A stretch of DNA of 64,000 nt from Dryas octopetala (Eukaryota; Streptophyta; Magnoliopsida; Rosales; Rosaceae), in NCBI GenBank assembly GCA_963921425.1, contig OY992834.1:21155923-21219922 (forward strand), written 5' to 3'. Numbering within the stretch: the stretch's first letter is position 1; every line of letters begins with the position of its first letter. Made by a program: the position numbers and the translations under genes. The notes below the pieces were generated by a model. The model was not told the DNA's origin, did not search any database, and saw only the letters and a list, made by a program, of their open reading frames with translations. Positions 10,560 through 22,029 of this stretch are shown here, piece by piece.

Positions 10560-11160
10560 TTATACCTTCTAAGAAAGGGAGATCAAAGAGAAAAGCCTTA
10601 TGTTACAGGCAAGGAATAAAATTTCGGGTTTCGAGGAAATTTCGATGAAAATTTCGATGAAAATTTCAACGGAAATTTCGAAGATTTTTAAATTTCGACA
10701 GAAATTCGATGGAAATGACGGAAATTGCTATCAAAATACGGAAATTTTGAATGAAACTTTACCATATGTTTATTTAACATATTATTTACTAAATTGATAA
10801 AAAACATTGAAAAAATCAAATTATATAGTAGGTTTCATGTGATATAAGGTGAATATAATGCGCGCTGAAACAAATACTATTAAATAAAATTAGTATAATG
10901 AATAAACAAAATTAGTATATTCTTTATACTGTATAATTTAATTATACACTAAAATCTAAAATCCAAACCCTAATACTCTATATATTCTATATATCCTAAT
11001 ACTTTTTATACTCTATAATCTATACATTAAACCCTATATATTCTATATTTTTTAGAATATTAGGTTTTAAGCCTTTTAGGATACTTTTAATTATTTTTTA
11101 TATAGAAATGTATTAAAGTTTAAGGTTTAAAATAACTAAAAGAAATCTCAAACTTTTTTT
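10560..11160. other. ATTTCG-rich and degenerate telomere-like AT-rich DNA
   Basis: 10618-10755 is an irregular tandem of ATTTCGATGAAA-like units ('gaaatttcgatgaaaatttcgatg' style). 10930-11110 has scattered 'aaaccctaata', 'aaaccctatata' and 'atattaggtttta' strings, a decayed telomere-like pattern also seen at 36720-37400 and 54833-55270. No gene is seen. Confidence 0.5.
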
Positions 11161-11289
11161 TTTTTTTCCAATTGCCCAAAGGCCCCAAACCCCCCCTCAT
11201 TTGTTTTTTCCTTACTTTTTTTCCTCGTGCCTCTCTCTTCAGTCTTTTTTTTTTATCTTTCCTTCCTTTTTTCCCCCAAACAGGTGATA

Positions 11290-12136
11290 GCCAGCCAGCC
11301 TGTAATAATACAATGATGGCACCAAATATCCCAAATATCTTGAAATCTCATCAAATTCAAATAAGGACATGTAGTCCAAATTGCAATAGTTTGCCCAAAC
11401 AACCTTCCCACCTTCATAAATGCTCTCACCTATTTCAGGATTTAAAGTCACCAAGGTACCCCCATGATGTATTTCCAAGATAAAGTGATCAGGATTACCT
11501 GCATAGCAAATACATATTAAGCATATAACCAAACTAGGTTACTATTTTAGCACATATTAAGTAATGAATAAAATAGTTAATTAATTATGCATTTCATAAA
11601 TGCATAAACCCTTTACTGTTTTACAACACCAAATGATTAATTAAGTAATGGAATACACCCTTGACTAACTAAGAATTTGTCTAACCATTTCACTAATTAA
11701 GCAATTATTGAATTAATTTTACTAATTAAGCAATTATTAAATTAATTTTACTAATTAAATATGTCAATAAACCCTATTATTTAAGGTACTATTTTGCAAA
11801 CAAGTACCAAAATTAAAGTCAACAATTAATCCAACCCACCTCAGTCCCCACTGCCACCCACCTCTAATTTATTCCACATATGGTCCCAACAACTCATAAA
11901 GGCCAAAAGCCACAACAAAACTCCAAAATGTCAACGCAGTAGAGGCAAAAAAGAAAACGAATCTATGATATAAGGAGACAACAGAGAAACAACATCCATA
12001 AAAAGAAGGTCTTTTTCAAATCACACTTCATGGAAGAAACCAAAAGAATGAGTAAACAATTCATCGAAGTACCACGGGACCACTTACTGTAGTTCGGGGT
12101 ATCTCCACTTTCTCTGAGAAATTCGCCTATATCCAT
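11290..12136 (-). pseudogene. 5' piece of a Mutator-type gene with PB1-like domain
   Basis: On the minus strand, about 70 residues from a splice acceptor at 11498 downwards read PDHFILEIHHGG..YEGGKVVWANYCNLDYMSLFEFDEI.., the start of the PB1-like domain found at the N-terminus of many plant MuDR-type transposase relatives. An upstream ATG exon at 12088-12136 (MDIGEFLRES..) ends at a donor in matching phase. Leader-like DNA reaches to about 12340. Downstream of the domain, past about 11270, the frame enters low-complexity DNA and there is no transposase core. I read it as a captured or truncated 5' fragment. The two-exon model is inference; the domain match is fairly clear. Confidence 0.5.
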
Positions 12137-12559
12137 CTCCAGTCAGAGTTGCAATGATTCCCAAGTATTCTTGGATCAGATTCGCACTGGTAAAGGCGTA
12201 AAGCTTCCAGAAAACTAAAACCCTAAAGCTTTTGTTGAAGCCGATGGGTATGAAGGAATAAGATACGATGGGTTTGAAGGTTTTCAGATTAGCTTTTTCT
12301 TTTTTGGATTTTCGTACAAAATGGCGGTTGGGATGGGCAAGGTCTGATGTAATTGTGCACGAAAAGACGAAAATGCCCCTGCAAACTGGTCACGTGCGGG
12401 TCACGTGATCAGTTTTTAACGGTAAATGTGACAGACATGACGGAATGTACTTGATTGAGCCATTTGAAAAATTATAGTCCTTAATTGAATCAAAGTGAAA
12501 TCAGGGTCCTCAACTGAAAATAGGGGTATATTTATAGTCCTTTTGCTAACATTTTCCCT
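12137..12559. other. Leader and Mutator-terminus-like repeat
   Basis: On the minus strand this holds a possible untranslated leader of the PB1-like fragment. At 12360-12560 lie motifs such as 'ggtcacgtgcgggtcacgtg', 'ttaattgaatcaaagtgaaatc' and 'gtcctcaactgaaaatagggg', typical of plant repeat termini. No coding region is seen. Confidence 0.35.
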
Positions 12560-12599
12560 TTAAAAAATAATGGTATGAAGAAGATATATATATATATAT

Positions 12600-12990
12600 A
12601 TGTAGGTTCTTTTCGTTGATGCATACTTCATCTTAAACATAATGAGGTATGGCTTGTGAGACCTACTCCGCATTGTAATTTGATGATCGAAGCCGTCTAT
12701 TTTTTAAGTTTTTATATAAGAATCATCTTTGCAAAAAATTAGGTAAATCAAAAACCATTAAAATGTCTAATTATGATAGAATAAATAGACCGAACATATG
12801 AATTCCATTAATACTTGAAATGATGGCCCTTTAATCAAATCACAATTTATGATTTATCTAATTTTTGCAAAGATGATCCTTATGTTGACTTAAAAAATAG
12901 ATGGCTTCGATCATCGAATTACAATGCGGAGTGAGTCCCACAAGCTATACATCATCATGTTTAAGATGAGGTATACCTCAACAGAAGAGG

Positions 12991-12995
<5 letters not shown>
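12600..12995. mobile_element. Foldback MITE, family A
   Basis: Near-symmetrical inverted arms carry 'acttcatcttaaacat..atgag', 'cattgtaatttgatgatcga', 'gtctattttttaag' and 'gcaaaaaattaggtaaatc', with inverse copies on the right ending in 'catgtttaagatgaggtata'. There is no coding capacity. A second member of this family lies at 22808-23736. Confidence 0.65.
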
Positions 12996-13031
<36 letters not shown>

Positions 13032-13034
<3 letters not shown>

Positions 13035-13437
13035 CCCCTTCAAGTGTGGGATCCCGCATTTAAGCTTATTTGTGGGATGAGGCGAATGGGCCCATTTCAC
13101 ATAGTTTTTTTAATAATCTGAACTATTTATTTTTTAGGTCTGTATGCATAGATCATTCTTACAAAAAATTAGTCAAATCGAAAATTATTTACCTATCTAA
13201 CTTTAATCAAACAAATAGACGGTTTTGTCAAAAATATTTTGTTCGTCTATTTTTTTAATCAAAGTTAGATAGACAAATTATTTTCGATTTAACTAATTTT
13301 TTGAAAAGATGAACTTTGAATAGAAACCTAAAGAATAGACGGTTCGGATCGTTGAAATATTATATGGAGTAAGCCCTATGAGGGATCCCACAAATAAAAT
13401 TATTTATAGGATCCCCCACTTGAAGGGGTCTATATAT
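13032..13437. mobile_element. Foldback MITE, family B
   Basis: The outer ends agaccccttcaagtg.. and ..cacttgaaggggtct are exact inverses. The inner blocks 'atagacggttt', 'actttaatcaaacaaatag' and 'gcgggatcc' are also mirrored around the centre near 13230. The same family occurs at 23768-24165, 24170-24475, 37422-37612 and 37620-38044. Confidence 0.7.
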
Positions 13438-13489
13438 ATATATATATGTATATATATATCTTCTTCATACCATTATTTTTTAAATAAGG

Positions 13490-14043
13490 AGTCGGAGTAC
13501 GTCGAGTACACTCGCAAAGGCCTAAAGGACGTCCCCTACGATGTCCTCACCATCTTCATCGGGTCCTACACCATGGTCTTCAACCTCCCCTACCTAAAAC
13601 TGCGGAGCCGGATCATACCTCGGTTCATCAACATGTTTTTCCAAAACCCTAGGATGGTGGCACTCGGCACCGACAAGGCCAACGTGGCAGTGAAGCTAAA
13701 GTCGCTCCACGACGTCGAGATTCGGAATGCGGTGAACCTCAACGAGCTCGCGGTGAAGAAGCTCAAGAGTCGCAGTGACGAGCTGGACCTCGCTCGCTAC
13801 GATCTGGACCGTCTGGCTAAGGTCGTGCTTGAGAAGCAGTTTGACGTGGATAGGCCTAAGGAGAAGCTGGAGTGGTACTCGCTCCCAAAGCTCAAGTTCT
13901 TTACTCTTGATTCGTACCTCTGCTTCTTGGTCAGTGCTGAGCTGTTCAAGGCCGCTTACGGTGGCACTGGTGGTGGTGGTGGTGGTGTTCATCCTGAATG
14001 TGCTTTCTCTTCAAAGAAGAAGAACAAGAAGATGATAAAGTAG
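13490..14043 (+). pseudogene. 5'-truncated WRN-like exonuclease copy
   Basis: From about 13490 the frame reads ESEYVEYTRKGLKDVPYDVL..NPRMVALGTDKANVAVKLK.. to a Lys-rich end (SSKKKNKKMIK), matching residues 75-248 of the gene at 5964-6710. It adds a Gly-rich insert (about 9 G) before the tail. The frame stays open upstream only because it runs through MITE sequence (13378-13489). The N-terminal third and promoter are gone. Asp is likewise missing at several catalytic positions (N140-equivalent, N in NLNELA), while the final D of LDSYLC stays. The 3' flank (14044-14420) matches the inverse of 5700-5960, so the copy arose by DNA duplication and not through mRNA. Confidence 0.75.
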
Positions 14044-14774
14044 CTTGCGTAGGTGTACGGACTATCCATCTATCCCTCTATTAATTTCTTGGTCTGTTTG
14101 GTTTCTTGTCGTTGTTTGCTTTCAGGGTCTTCGGATTTACAATTAGCTATTTTATTTCTATTATGGTGAAGTTTTGAACAGTGTTAAGTGCTATATGAAA
14201 CTCATATTTTCTTTCATTTTCCCTGCGTCCTCTCGGAAAACAAACAGACGCCGAGAATTAGTTAGTTACTACTTATTCCTCTACAAATTCAGTGATTACT
14301 ACTGTCGTTTTTTGTTTTAGCAATTTTCTTGCTGATATGGTGAACAGTTCCATGCATTTTCTTTCATTTTCCCTTTTGTGTTCTCGGAAAACAATCATAC
14401 ATCACAAATTAGTTAGTAATTGCTTGCTCTGCAAGTTTAGTGGTAGCTAATGCGTAGCTGTGACTCAGAATGTAGGTGTAATGATCTTTTTTGTCTTTTT
14501 CCGGGTACGAGTCGCGCGCACTGTAGAGAATTGCAAAGAGACCTGTACGTACAGGCTCAGTGCTCTACAGAGTGTTCATTGCGTGAGCGCTGTACGGGTT
14601 TAGGGAGCAGAGACACGCCTACGTGCGCATGACTCTTGTGCAGTTTGTTAATTATGGTTCCTTTTGCCAACTTACGGTTATGGCCTATATATATCATATA
14701 TGCATGCCTGTATGAATTTGATTGATTGTGATTGGGAGTTTTTTTTTTTTTTTTTTTTGTAGGGTCATCAAATC
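14044..14774. other. 3' flank of the exonuclease copy
   Basis: It contains a duplicated 'attttctttcattttccct..ctcggaaaaca' motif shared with 5700-5930. 14440-14640 is unusually GC-balanced (strings such as 'gtacgggtttagggagcaga') but has no recognisable RNA gene or protein. A run of 22 T lies at 14738-14759. Confidence 0.4.
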
Positions 14775-15309
14775 TTAGCACCTGTTTGGATTGAAGGATT
14801 TTATTGAGAGGAATTGGATTTGGGCTCCTCAAATTCAAATCCTCCAGTTTTGGTTCAATTTAAGGAATGGATGGATATTAGAGGTCCAAATTCATGGATT
14901 CAAAATTCCTTCTCCAACTAGTTATTTGAAATCTCACCACCCCATACTCTCTCTCCATCGCCAGCGACCACCTTCGGCCACCGCCGAGGCCAATCTCTTC
15001 CTTGCTCCATGTTTTATTTTCTAAAAAATAAAGACAAATTAAGTGTGGTTGCTAGGGTTTTAACCCCCAACCTTACACACAATTAAGCTAAACCTAAATT
15101 TGTATTTAATTGTCTACTTAAAATAAAAATCATATTTCCTGTTTTTTATTCTTAATTATATGTGTAAATTCTTAAACTGTTAAAAAGAATTCTAAACGAA
15201 AATTCTCAATGAAATCCTCACATTTAAATTTTTTATCAAAACTTCAAAGGTTTTCAAATATAAAAATTTCAAATGCACACATTTGAAATCCAAATCCAAA
15301 CGGACCCTA
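14775..15309. mobile_element. MITE-like insertion with GTTTGGAT termini
   Basis: The ends are 'gcacctgtttggattgaagg' and, inverted, 'gggtccgtttggatttgg', each bordered by TA. The interior is AT-rich with a short 'tctctccatcgccagcgacc' captured-looking stretch. Termini of this kind occur in many plant MITEs (Harbinger- or hAT-like). It interrupts a block that is otherwise shared with the intron at 33700-34050: 'gggtcatcaaatc' lies before it, and 'tcatcaagaatgatttgag' after it. Confidence 0.45.
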
Positions 15310-16330
15310 AATATATCTCATCAAGAATGATTTGAGAAAAGCATAATATTTTTGGGACTTTTCCAACTGACCATATTTAGCTGACCATGTGAGGTGTCTT
15401 TTAATGATTTGAGAAAAGAATAATGTTTTTTGGAGTTTTCCAATTAACCATATTTAGCTGATTATGTGAGATGTCAACTGATGTATGATTAGCTTAATGG
15501 TGATCCCAAAAATTGACCATACATCAACTGACACCTCACATGATCAGCAAAATATGATGAGTCGGGGAATTGCCAATAGCATTACCCTTTGAGAAAAACT
15601 AGCTACATATTGAATTATTTCCAATTGGATAACATCGTGTCATTGTATTATATACATATATTGAACAATTTGAAAATCTTATAACAATTGGACATTTTAT
15701 TGATTCAATGCATTGAGATGACTTGTCAGGTAAAATCAAGTTGAAGATGTGATGTCTATTTCTTTATGTAAACCGTGATCGAGCATCTAAGATACAATTG
15801 CTTCATAAGTTGTACGTTGGATAGTATTTGTATTTTTGTCTATTAATTCCTTCATTATTATAATATATTCCCACTTTTTCTTTGTTTGAGCCTTGTGATC
15901 GAGCTGTTTCATTCATTTTTATATATTGCATCATTTATATTTACATATTGAAGTATCCAAACAAAAAAAACAATCTACATCAAATTTCATGACGTTGAAT
16001 GACCAGCCATACAAAAGAAATTTAGGGTATAGGGTTTAGGAACTTCATTAATACGTACATTCAAATTTAATTTTGGAACTTCATTAATACATTCAAATAT
16101 TTCCTCCACACACATTGAAATCAAAAATTCAAATATGTGGCTTTTGGAAGTGGCCAGAGATCAGGTCCTTACTCAACAGTTAACATTAGCTCATGGCCTT
16201 CATCAAATAATAATAACTTGCATGTGAAGCTAAAAGTTGAATGTAAATGTAAAGCCTTTTTCTTTTTCTTTTTGTTTTTTGGTAAGACTTTTCTCCTTTT
16301 CCTCTAAAGACTTAGCTGGCAAATAGTAGA
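15310..16330. repeat. Block shared with TFIIIC-gene introns
   Basis: 15590-15920 matches 33722-34040 ('tagctacatattgaattatt', 'attgattcaatgcattg', 'aagttgaagatgtgatgtc'). 15925-16320 matches 35228-35590 ('acatcaaatttcat', 'cgttgaatgaccagccata', 'ggcttttggaagtggccaga'). The two blocks are contiguous here but lie about 1.2 kb apart in the gene, with the last two coding exons between them. 15329-15475 is a local ~83-bp tandem duplication inside a further insertion. No gene is seen. Confidence 0.6.
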
Positions 16331-17779
16331 TGAGCTTTTTGTAAATATGAGCTATGTGCGTTTTTGTTTCAGAGAATTGAAAAGAGAATGACTTATTCAC
16401 TAAGGCTTGACCAAGCCATCACATTCACATCAATTTGCTTGCTTTTCAAACTACAAAATTATATCATTCTTTTGTATATATATTGCTATGAGGCCCAGGA
16501 CCTGTCCACTACCTTGGTGTAGGTGTCTCGAATTGGTAGTAAAGCATGCGCCTTCTCCTTAATGTGGGGGTGGTTGTTGTGTGTCCTTGTAATTTTCAAT
16601 TCTTTTGCCTCTTCTTCGTCTTGCTCCACATGTATGTTGCCAAATATGGGGTTTGGTATCCCAATTTTAGATCAATGTGTATATTTGGAAGGATTTGGCA
16701 ATACATCTTGGTTGAACTGTTGACTAATGTTAAGTATAGAGTTATAAATACTCATTGGGTCTTTCCATTAAACAGCTTAACTTTTTAGAATGTAGATTGA
16801 CATATGTTATTAGAGCCACCAAATATTAGTTCTCTTGACATGGACTACACATAAAACTCTCATATCATCAAAAAAAAAAAAAAAAAAGACAATTTATCCA
16901 CATAAGAGGAGTGCTAAACATAGATTTTATATAATAATACTAGGGATCCTAAATTTATATCTCAAATGATGTGTCATTATACATGTCAGTATTTTACTTG
17001 TTGTGAAATAAATAATTTTTTAGATAATCTATGTATGAATCAATGAAATATTGATACATCATTTGAGATCCAAATTTGGGATCTTTACCACTACTCAATT
17101 TTATATTAGATGAATTAAGTGTCCATAGCATCTCCTACCATTTATAAAACTGATTCCCAAATTTGAATTATGACATAAAACACAACTCTAAAGCTTTTTA
17201 TAAAATCTCATCAAATCAAGTTGGATGGATGAAGCTTTCCAAACTCTCCCCAAACTTTTAGGACTCTAACAGTCAAGTTTCATATGATTTAGAGAAATTT
17301 CAACTTTAGTATTAGAGAATTACTCCCAAAATTTATTTATTTTTTCCCAAACTTATCCTTATATTTGAAGGAAATATAAAAAAAAAAAAAAAAAAGTACC
17401 GAAGAAGCTCTACTAAGATCGAAACTATTAATTGGATTCCCACAATGTCACCTAATAACTAAAAGAAGAGAAATGAGAGTACTACTATAAAGTCTTGTTA
17501 TCAATAGTGTGCATAAATGGGATTGGGGGGCCGGCATTGTAGAGTAAGAGACAGTTATACCAGAAAGGGCGGGTGTTTGTGTTGTACGTAATTTGGGAGC
17601 AGAAGCAGCAGTGCCATTTGTTGATGACTTGGATGTTGAAAGTTGGAAGCAGCATCAACCCCCTTCCACGTGTCAGCCATCCAATCACCACTCTCTCCTA
17701 CTTTCTCTGTTGTTGCTGCTGCACCTGCCATTCTCATTCTCATTTCATTCCCAGACTCATTATCTGCCTCGCCCTCAAA
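16331..17779. other. Intergenic DNA upstream of the F-box/RCC1 gene
   Basis: AT-rich, with several short A or T runs. No coding region, RNA gene or clear repeat family is seen. 16910-17100 has weak inverted similarity ('gatcctaaatttatatctcaaatgatgtgtcat' and its inverse) typical of another small foldback MITE. The DNA becomes leader-like, with CT-rich strings, after about 17690. Confidence 0.4.
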
Positions 17780-18390
17780 AACCAACTGAAAATTCAAAAT
17801 TAAATTCCTTAATTTGCTTTAAAAGGTCAGAACCCGAACCTCACAGAATTCAGAAAAAACCCCAACTTTATTCACCAGCTCAGACTTCAATTTCTCAACC
17901 TTTCGGACCCAAAAAGGTCAAGAGATCGCCACCCAAAAGCCTCAAAATTTCCACCCTTTTCTTATTGGTAAGTTTTCATTTCGTCAATTGCGATCAGTTT
18001 TGGGGGTTTTGAATTGTTGCTCTATATTACTGTTTCTTGATTGATTGGGTTTTACTTGTAATTTGCAGGTAAAAGGTCTCATTTTTTCGATAATCTTGCA
18101 AAACGGGTTGTGATATTTGACCCTTCTGATGTTTTATTCCCAATCATTTTATCAAAAGCCTGTGAATTTTTCATCTAAGCCCCCCTTCTTGTATTCTATT
18201 TCCTACATTTTTCTCCCTTCTGATATTTTCTTTATCTGCTGCTTTAATTGCCTCAGATTTCGCCTAAAAAATTGACCCTTTCATAGTGAAGAAGCTCAAT
18301 TACTTTGAATACATTTTGAAGGGGAAAAGAAAACATATACATTTTACTTGATATTGATTGGTGGATTTAAAGTATTGAAATTTGCTTATA
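17780..18390 (+). other. 5' leader of the F-box/RCC1 gene with an intron
   Basis: A pyrimidine-rich leader ends at a donor ttg|gtaagttttc (17968) and resumes after an acceptor tttgcag (ending 18068), giving a probable 101-bp intron in the 5' untranslated region. The transcription start is not determined. Confidence 0.45.
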
Positions 18391-21300
18391 ATGGCGGCGG
18401 GGTATAGGCCGGTTTCAATAGAGGACTTGCCGTCACACTTGGTTTTAGAAATCTTGAGCTCGGGAAGGCTCAGTGCCGTTGATCTTCTACATTTAGAGTT
18501 AACTTCTAGGACGTTTCGAGGGAGTCATGGGTTGCACCCTCACAAGTTTCGGTCTTTGGTGGACTATGCGGTGTTTCAGCTGTGCATGTCCCATTCTATA
18601 TATGCTAAAATGGGAGGCAATGCTCAGAGAGAGCTTTTTGATCGGTGCGATGGGAATTGGAAGCGTGTTTTGAGGTTCTTGAAGTCGGCAGAGCAGTCGT
18701 CTGACATGGTCGAGACCTCAGCAGGCAATGTACTATTTCTTTATTATTTGCAGTTGCTTGTAAATGAATGAACTATATCTGCAATTTGGCATTCTATTGT
18801 GTTGCCTACAATATCTCTAGCAATAGGATTGCTTACTATTTGGAATATGACTTGGCTGAAAATCACATAATTTATATCATCTACTAAGAAATGAAAATCT
18901 GAATTGCGTTTGTTCTTCCTAGATATATCTTCTACAGATTCTCAAGATTGGTTGACCTATTGGTTCATTCTGATAATTTTATTTCATTATTATTTTAAGT
19001 TACTTGTTAAGCCTTTCGTACAATTTTCTGGTCCTTTTTGATAGATGGTGGCAAAAAGAGTTACAGTTAATTTATATTGGTTTTATCAGCAGATGCAGAT
19101 TACAACCGGAAGGTATCACACATTGCTAATCAGCAATTCATCATTGTACTCATGTGGTTCCAGCTTGTGTGGTGTTCTTGGTCATGGACCTGAGACTAAG
19201 CAATGTGTGACATTTACCCGGATTAATTTTCCGTCTTCAGCACAAGTGGTCCAAGTCTCGGCCTCTCACAACCATGCTGCTTTTGTTATGCAGTCTGGAG
19301 AGGTTAGTACCTTTTTCGTGCCTCATCACTGCTCTACCTTATCCTGAACTGAACAAATAATTTGTGGGGTGGGGGGAGGGGAGGGGGCGGATTCATGTAT
19401 GATTCTTATCAAGATACTAATAATAATGGTGATAAGGCTGCTCTCAGCAGTGAATGATGAATGGACTTTAGTGTCTAACAAGGATAAGAGAATTTTAGCA
19501 AGGATGGCTTAAATTTAAGTAAAATAAAATGATACACTGGTTTAGACACTGTTATTGGTAGCTACTAGGTAATAGGCTAGAGAAGGCAATAGTATAGACC
19601 TGTTCCTTTTACATAGAATCTGTTGTATCCTAGATGTGAATGCATAAGCAATACTTTTCCATCATAGTACCACTTAGAATTTGAGTTCTGCTATTTTCCT
19701 GGTCATGCTTCCTTAGGTTTTGATGAAAGTTATGACACCCATGACTCGTTGGTCATTGGGCAGTCATAGGAGCTTATAGGTTGGTTGTTGTGGAGATAGG
19801 TGTGGAACTTGTTAGAGGCATATGAAATTAGTTGGATGATCCCACCTGGTTTAAAATTTGGTCAGGATTCTGCTATCAGTTTATCTAGCTATATCTACAC
19901 ATGCACCCCACCTAGTCATGTATTATATTTGTCTGTGATCGTTACCCTGACATATTATATTTGTGAGATTAAGTTTGACACATTGCTTGCCATAATCATG
20001 TAATGATGCCATGCCGATTACTGATACAGGTTTTTACATGTGGGGATAATTCATCATTTTGTTGCGGACATAAAGATACTAACCGGCCAATTTTTAGGCC
20101 TAGACTTGTCGAGGCATTGAAGGGAACTCCTTGCAAACAGGTAAAATTATATCCACATTTGTTATAATATTAATGATAATTAGTTTCTCTGAAAATGGAT
20201 GAACAAATGTCAGAATTGACTGATCTTATACAGCCTTCTAGGTAAATGATATAGATTTTTTGCTAGTGGAGGTTGTGGTGGGAGTTTTGTTTTCACCTTA
20301 TTGTTGTCAATAACAGGAAATTGTTGAATGATTGGAAATGATTGATCATGATATACTATTATGAATGTAGTATTCCTATTCAAAGGTGCACTAAATTTTT
20401 TTCCCCTTTTAATTATTAATGTTGCACTATAATTTCTAGCATTATTAATTCAATGATTTACATCTAGTTGGATTGCCCTGCTTGTATGTAGAAAATTGAT
20501 ATATTTTTTCTTCAAAAAAAAAAAATGTCGAGAAATCTTCTTGGAACAGGTTTCTGGTCTTCAAACCTAAATATTTTGGTTCGTAATGTACTCTTAGTAT
20601 CAGAGGTTTAATTCTGACCATATCTCCAATTATATGTTTCTCTTTTTCGTCCTGAAAAAAGGACCCAAGTTCACACCATCAATTTTTGTAAATTGATTTT
20701 ATGCTTTATTCCCATTGTGAGGCTTAACATCCGTATTTTCTTTTATTTCAATCGTTTAGTATATCTCTATGAGCTGTCTGTTGGAACTTCATTTCCTCCT
20801 ATTCTTTTTTTTTCTTCCCTCTTCCTACAGCATGTAATTAAGCATTGAATAGCTAGAACTTCCTTCAGGTTGCTGCAGGGCTTAATTTTACAGTGTTCCT
20901 TACAAGAAAAGGTCATGTTTATACATGCGGGGCCAACACGCATGGCCAACTTGGTCATGGAGACACTGTAGATAGCCCAACTCCAAAAATGATTGAACTG
21001 CTCGAGGGGATTGGCTCCATCGTTCAGATTGCTGCTGGTCCAAGTTACGTCTTAGCTGTAACTGACAATGGAGTAGTCTACTCTTTTGGATCAGGTTCTA
21101 ATTTCTGTCTTGGCCACGGAGAGCAACATGATGAGTTCCAGCCACGTGCAATCCAAACATTTAAAAGGAAGAGCATTCATGTGGTTCGAGTCTCGGCAGG
21201 TGACGAGCATGCAGTGGCACTTGATTCCAGTGGACATGTTAGTCTCCAAACCGAAAATGAACTTTCTGTATTTTATAATGTACTTAATTCTGACAAAAAC

Positions 21301-22029
21301 CATTCTAACTTTCTGTATGGTTATTGCAGGTATATACTTGGGGTAAAGGCTACTGTGGTGCATTAGGCCATGGGGATGAGATTGACAAGACTACCCCAGA
21401 ACTCTTGAACAAGCTTAAAAGCCACCTTTCTGTGCAGGTTTGTTTCGATTGTTCATTTATCATTTCTGTAAGTTTTTGATTTTTTGTGGCAATTGACATG
21501 CTAGGTTGCCCTAAATTGTTAAGAATATGCAATACTACAAAACAAAAGTGGAACGTTTGGTGTTGCAAAACTTCCATGCCTGTTGAAAAGAATCAACTCT
21601 GTGCGTCTCTTTCTTCTGCTTTTCCCTGCCCTCGTGAAACTCCTCATTCTAATGCATAGCTGTGCTTTTAACACCTATTGTATTCTGTAGGTGTGTGCAA
21701 GAAAGCGGAAGACCTTTGTTCTTGTTGATGATGGTTCAGTATTTGGTTGTGGTTGGATGGGGTTTGGTAGCCTTGGATTTCCAGACAGGGGAGTATCTGA
21801 TAAAGTCTTGAGCCCTCGAGTCCTTGATAGCTTAAGAGCTCATCATGTTTCTCAGATTAGCACTGGGCTGTACCATACTGTTGTTGTCACTAACTGTGGA
21901 CAACTCTTTGGATTCGGAGATAATGAAAGAGCACAACTCGGGCATGACACATTGAGAGGATGCCTTGAACCAACTGAAATTTTTATACAAGTGGCTAATG
22001 AGGTGGATCTTGTTCCAGAAAGCCTCTGA
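18391..22029 (+). CDS. F-box and RCC1-repeat protein (six coding exons)
   Basis: Coding exons fit 18391-18729, 19093-19302, 20030-20140, 20869-21237, 21330-21437 and 21691-22029. All junctions are in phase 0 with GT-AG borders, giving about 491 residues. The N-terminus (IEDLPSHLVLEILSSGRLSAVDLLHLELTSRTF) is an F-box, which would bind SKP1 in an SCF ubiquitin ligase. Exons 2-6 encode RCC1/UVR8-type beta-propeller repeats with the repeating G-x-x-H-T and C-G-x-N-x-x-G-Q-L-G-H-G signatures (for example YTCGANTHGQLGHGD). The propeller presumably recognises a target; which one is unknown. It resembles plant RCC1-family proteins carrying an N-terminal F-box. An alternative start of exon 2 at 19045 would add 16 residues in frame. 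No break is seen, so it is probably a working host gene. ATG 18391 is chosen because it precedes the F-box directly. Confidence 0.85.

Larger units (their letters stand above)
12560..13486. repeat. Region bounded by a ~33-bp perfect inverted repeat
   Basis: The 33-bp sequence starting ttaaaaaataatggtatgaa at 12560-12596 recurs exactly inverted at 13450-13486. Between them lie two complete foldback MITEs. The exonuclease homology of the following copy starts immediately after the right repeat. This could be one composite element, or the scar of an inversion or insertion that beheaded the exonuclease copy. Confidence 0.6.

Noticed and set aside
14450-14640. Possible structured RNA gene in a GC-balanced stretch
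   Set aside because: No tRNA cloverleaf, snoRNA boxes or other RNA signature could be found by eye.
18382-18390. Start of the F-box/RCC1 protein three codons upstream
   Set aside because: That codon is TTG; the first ATG in frame is 18391, which directly precedes the F-box.
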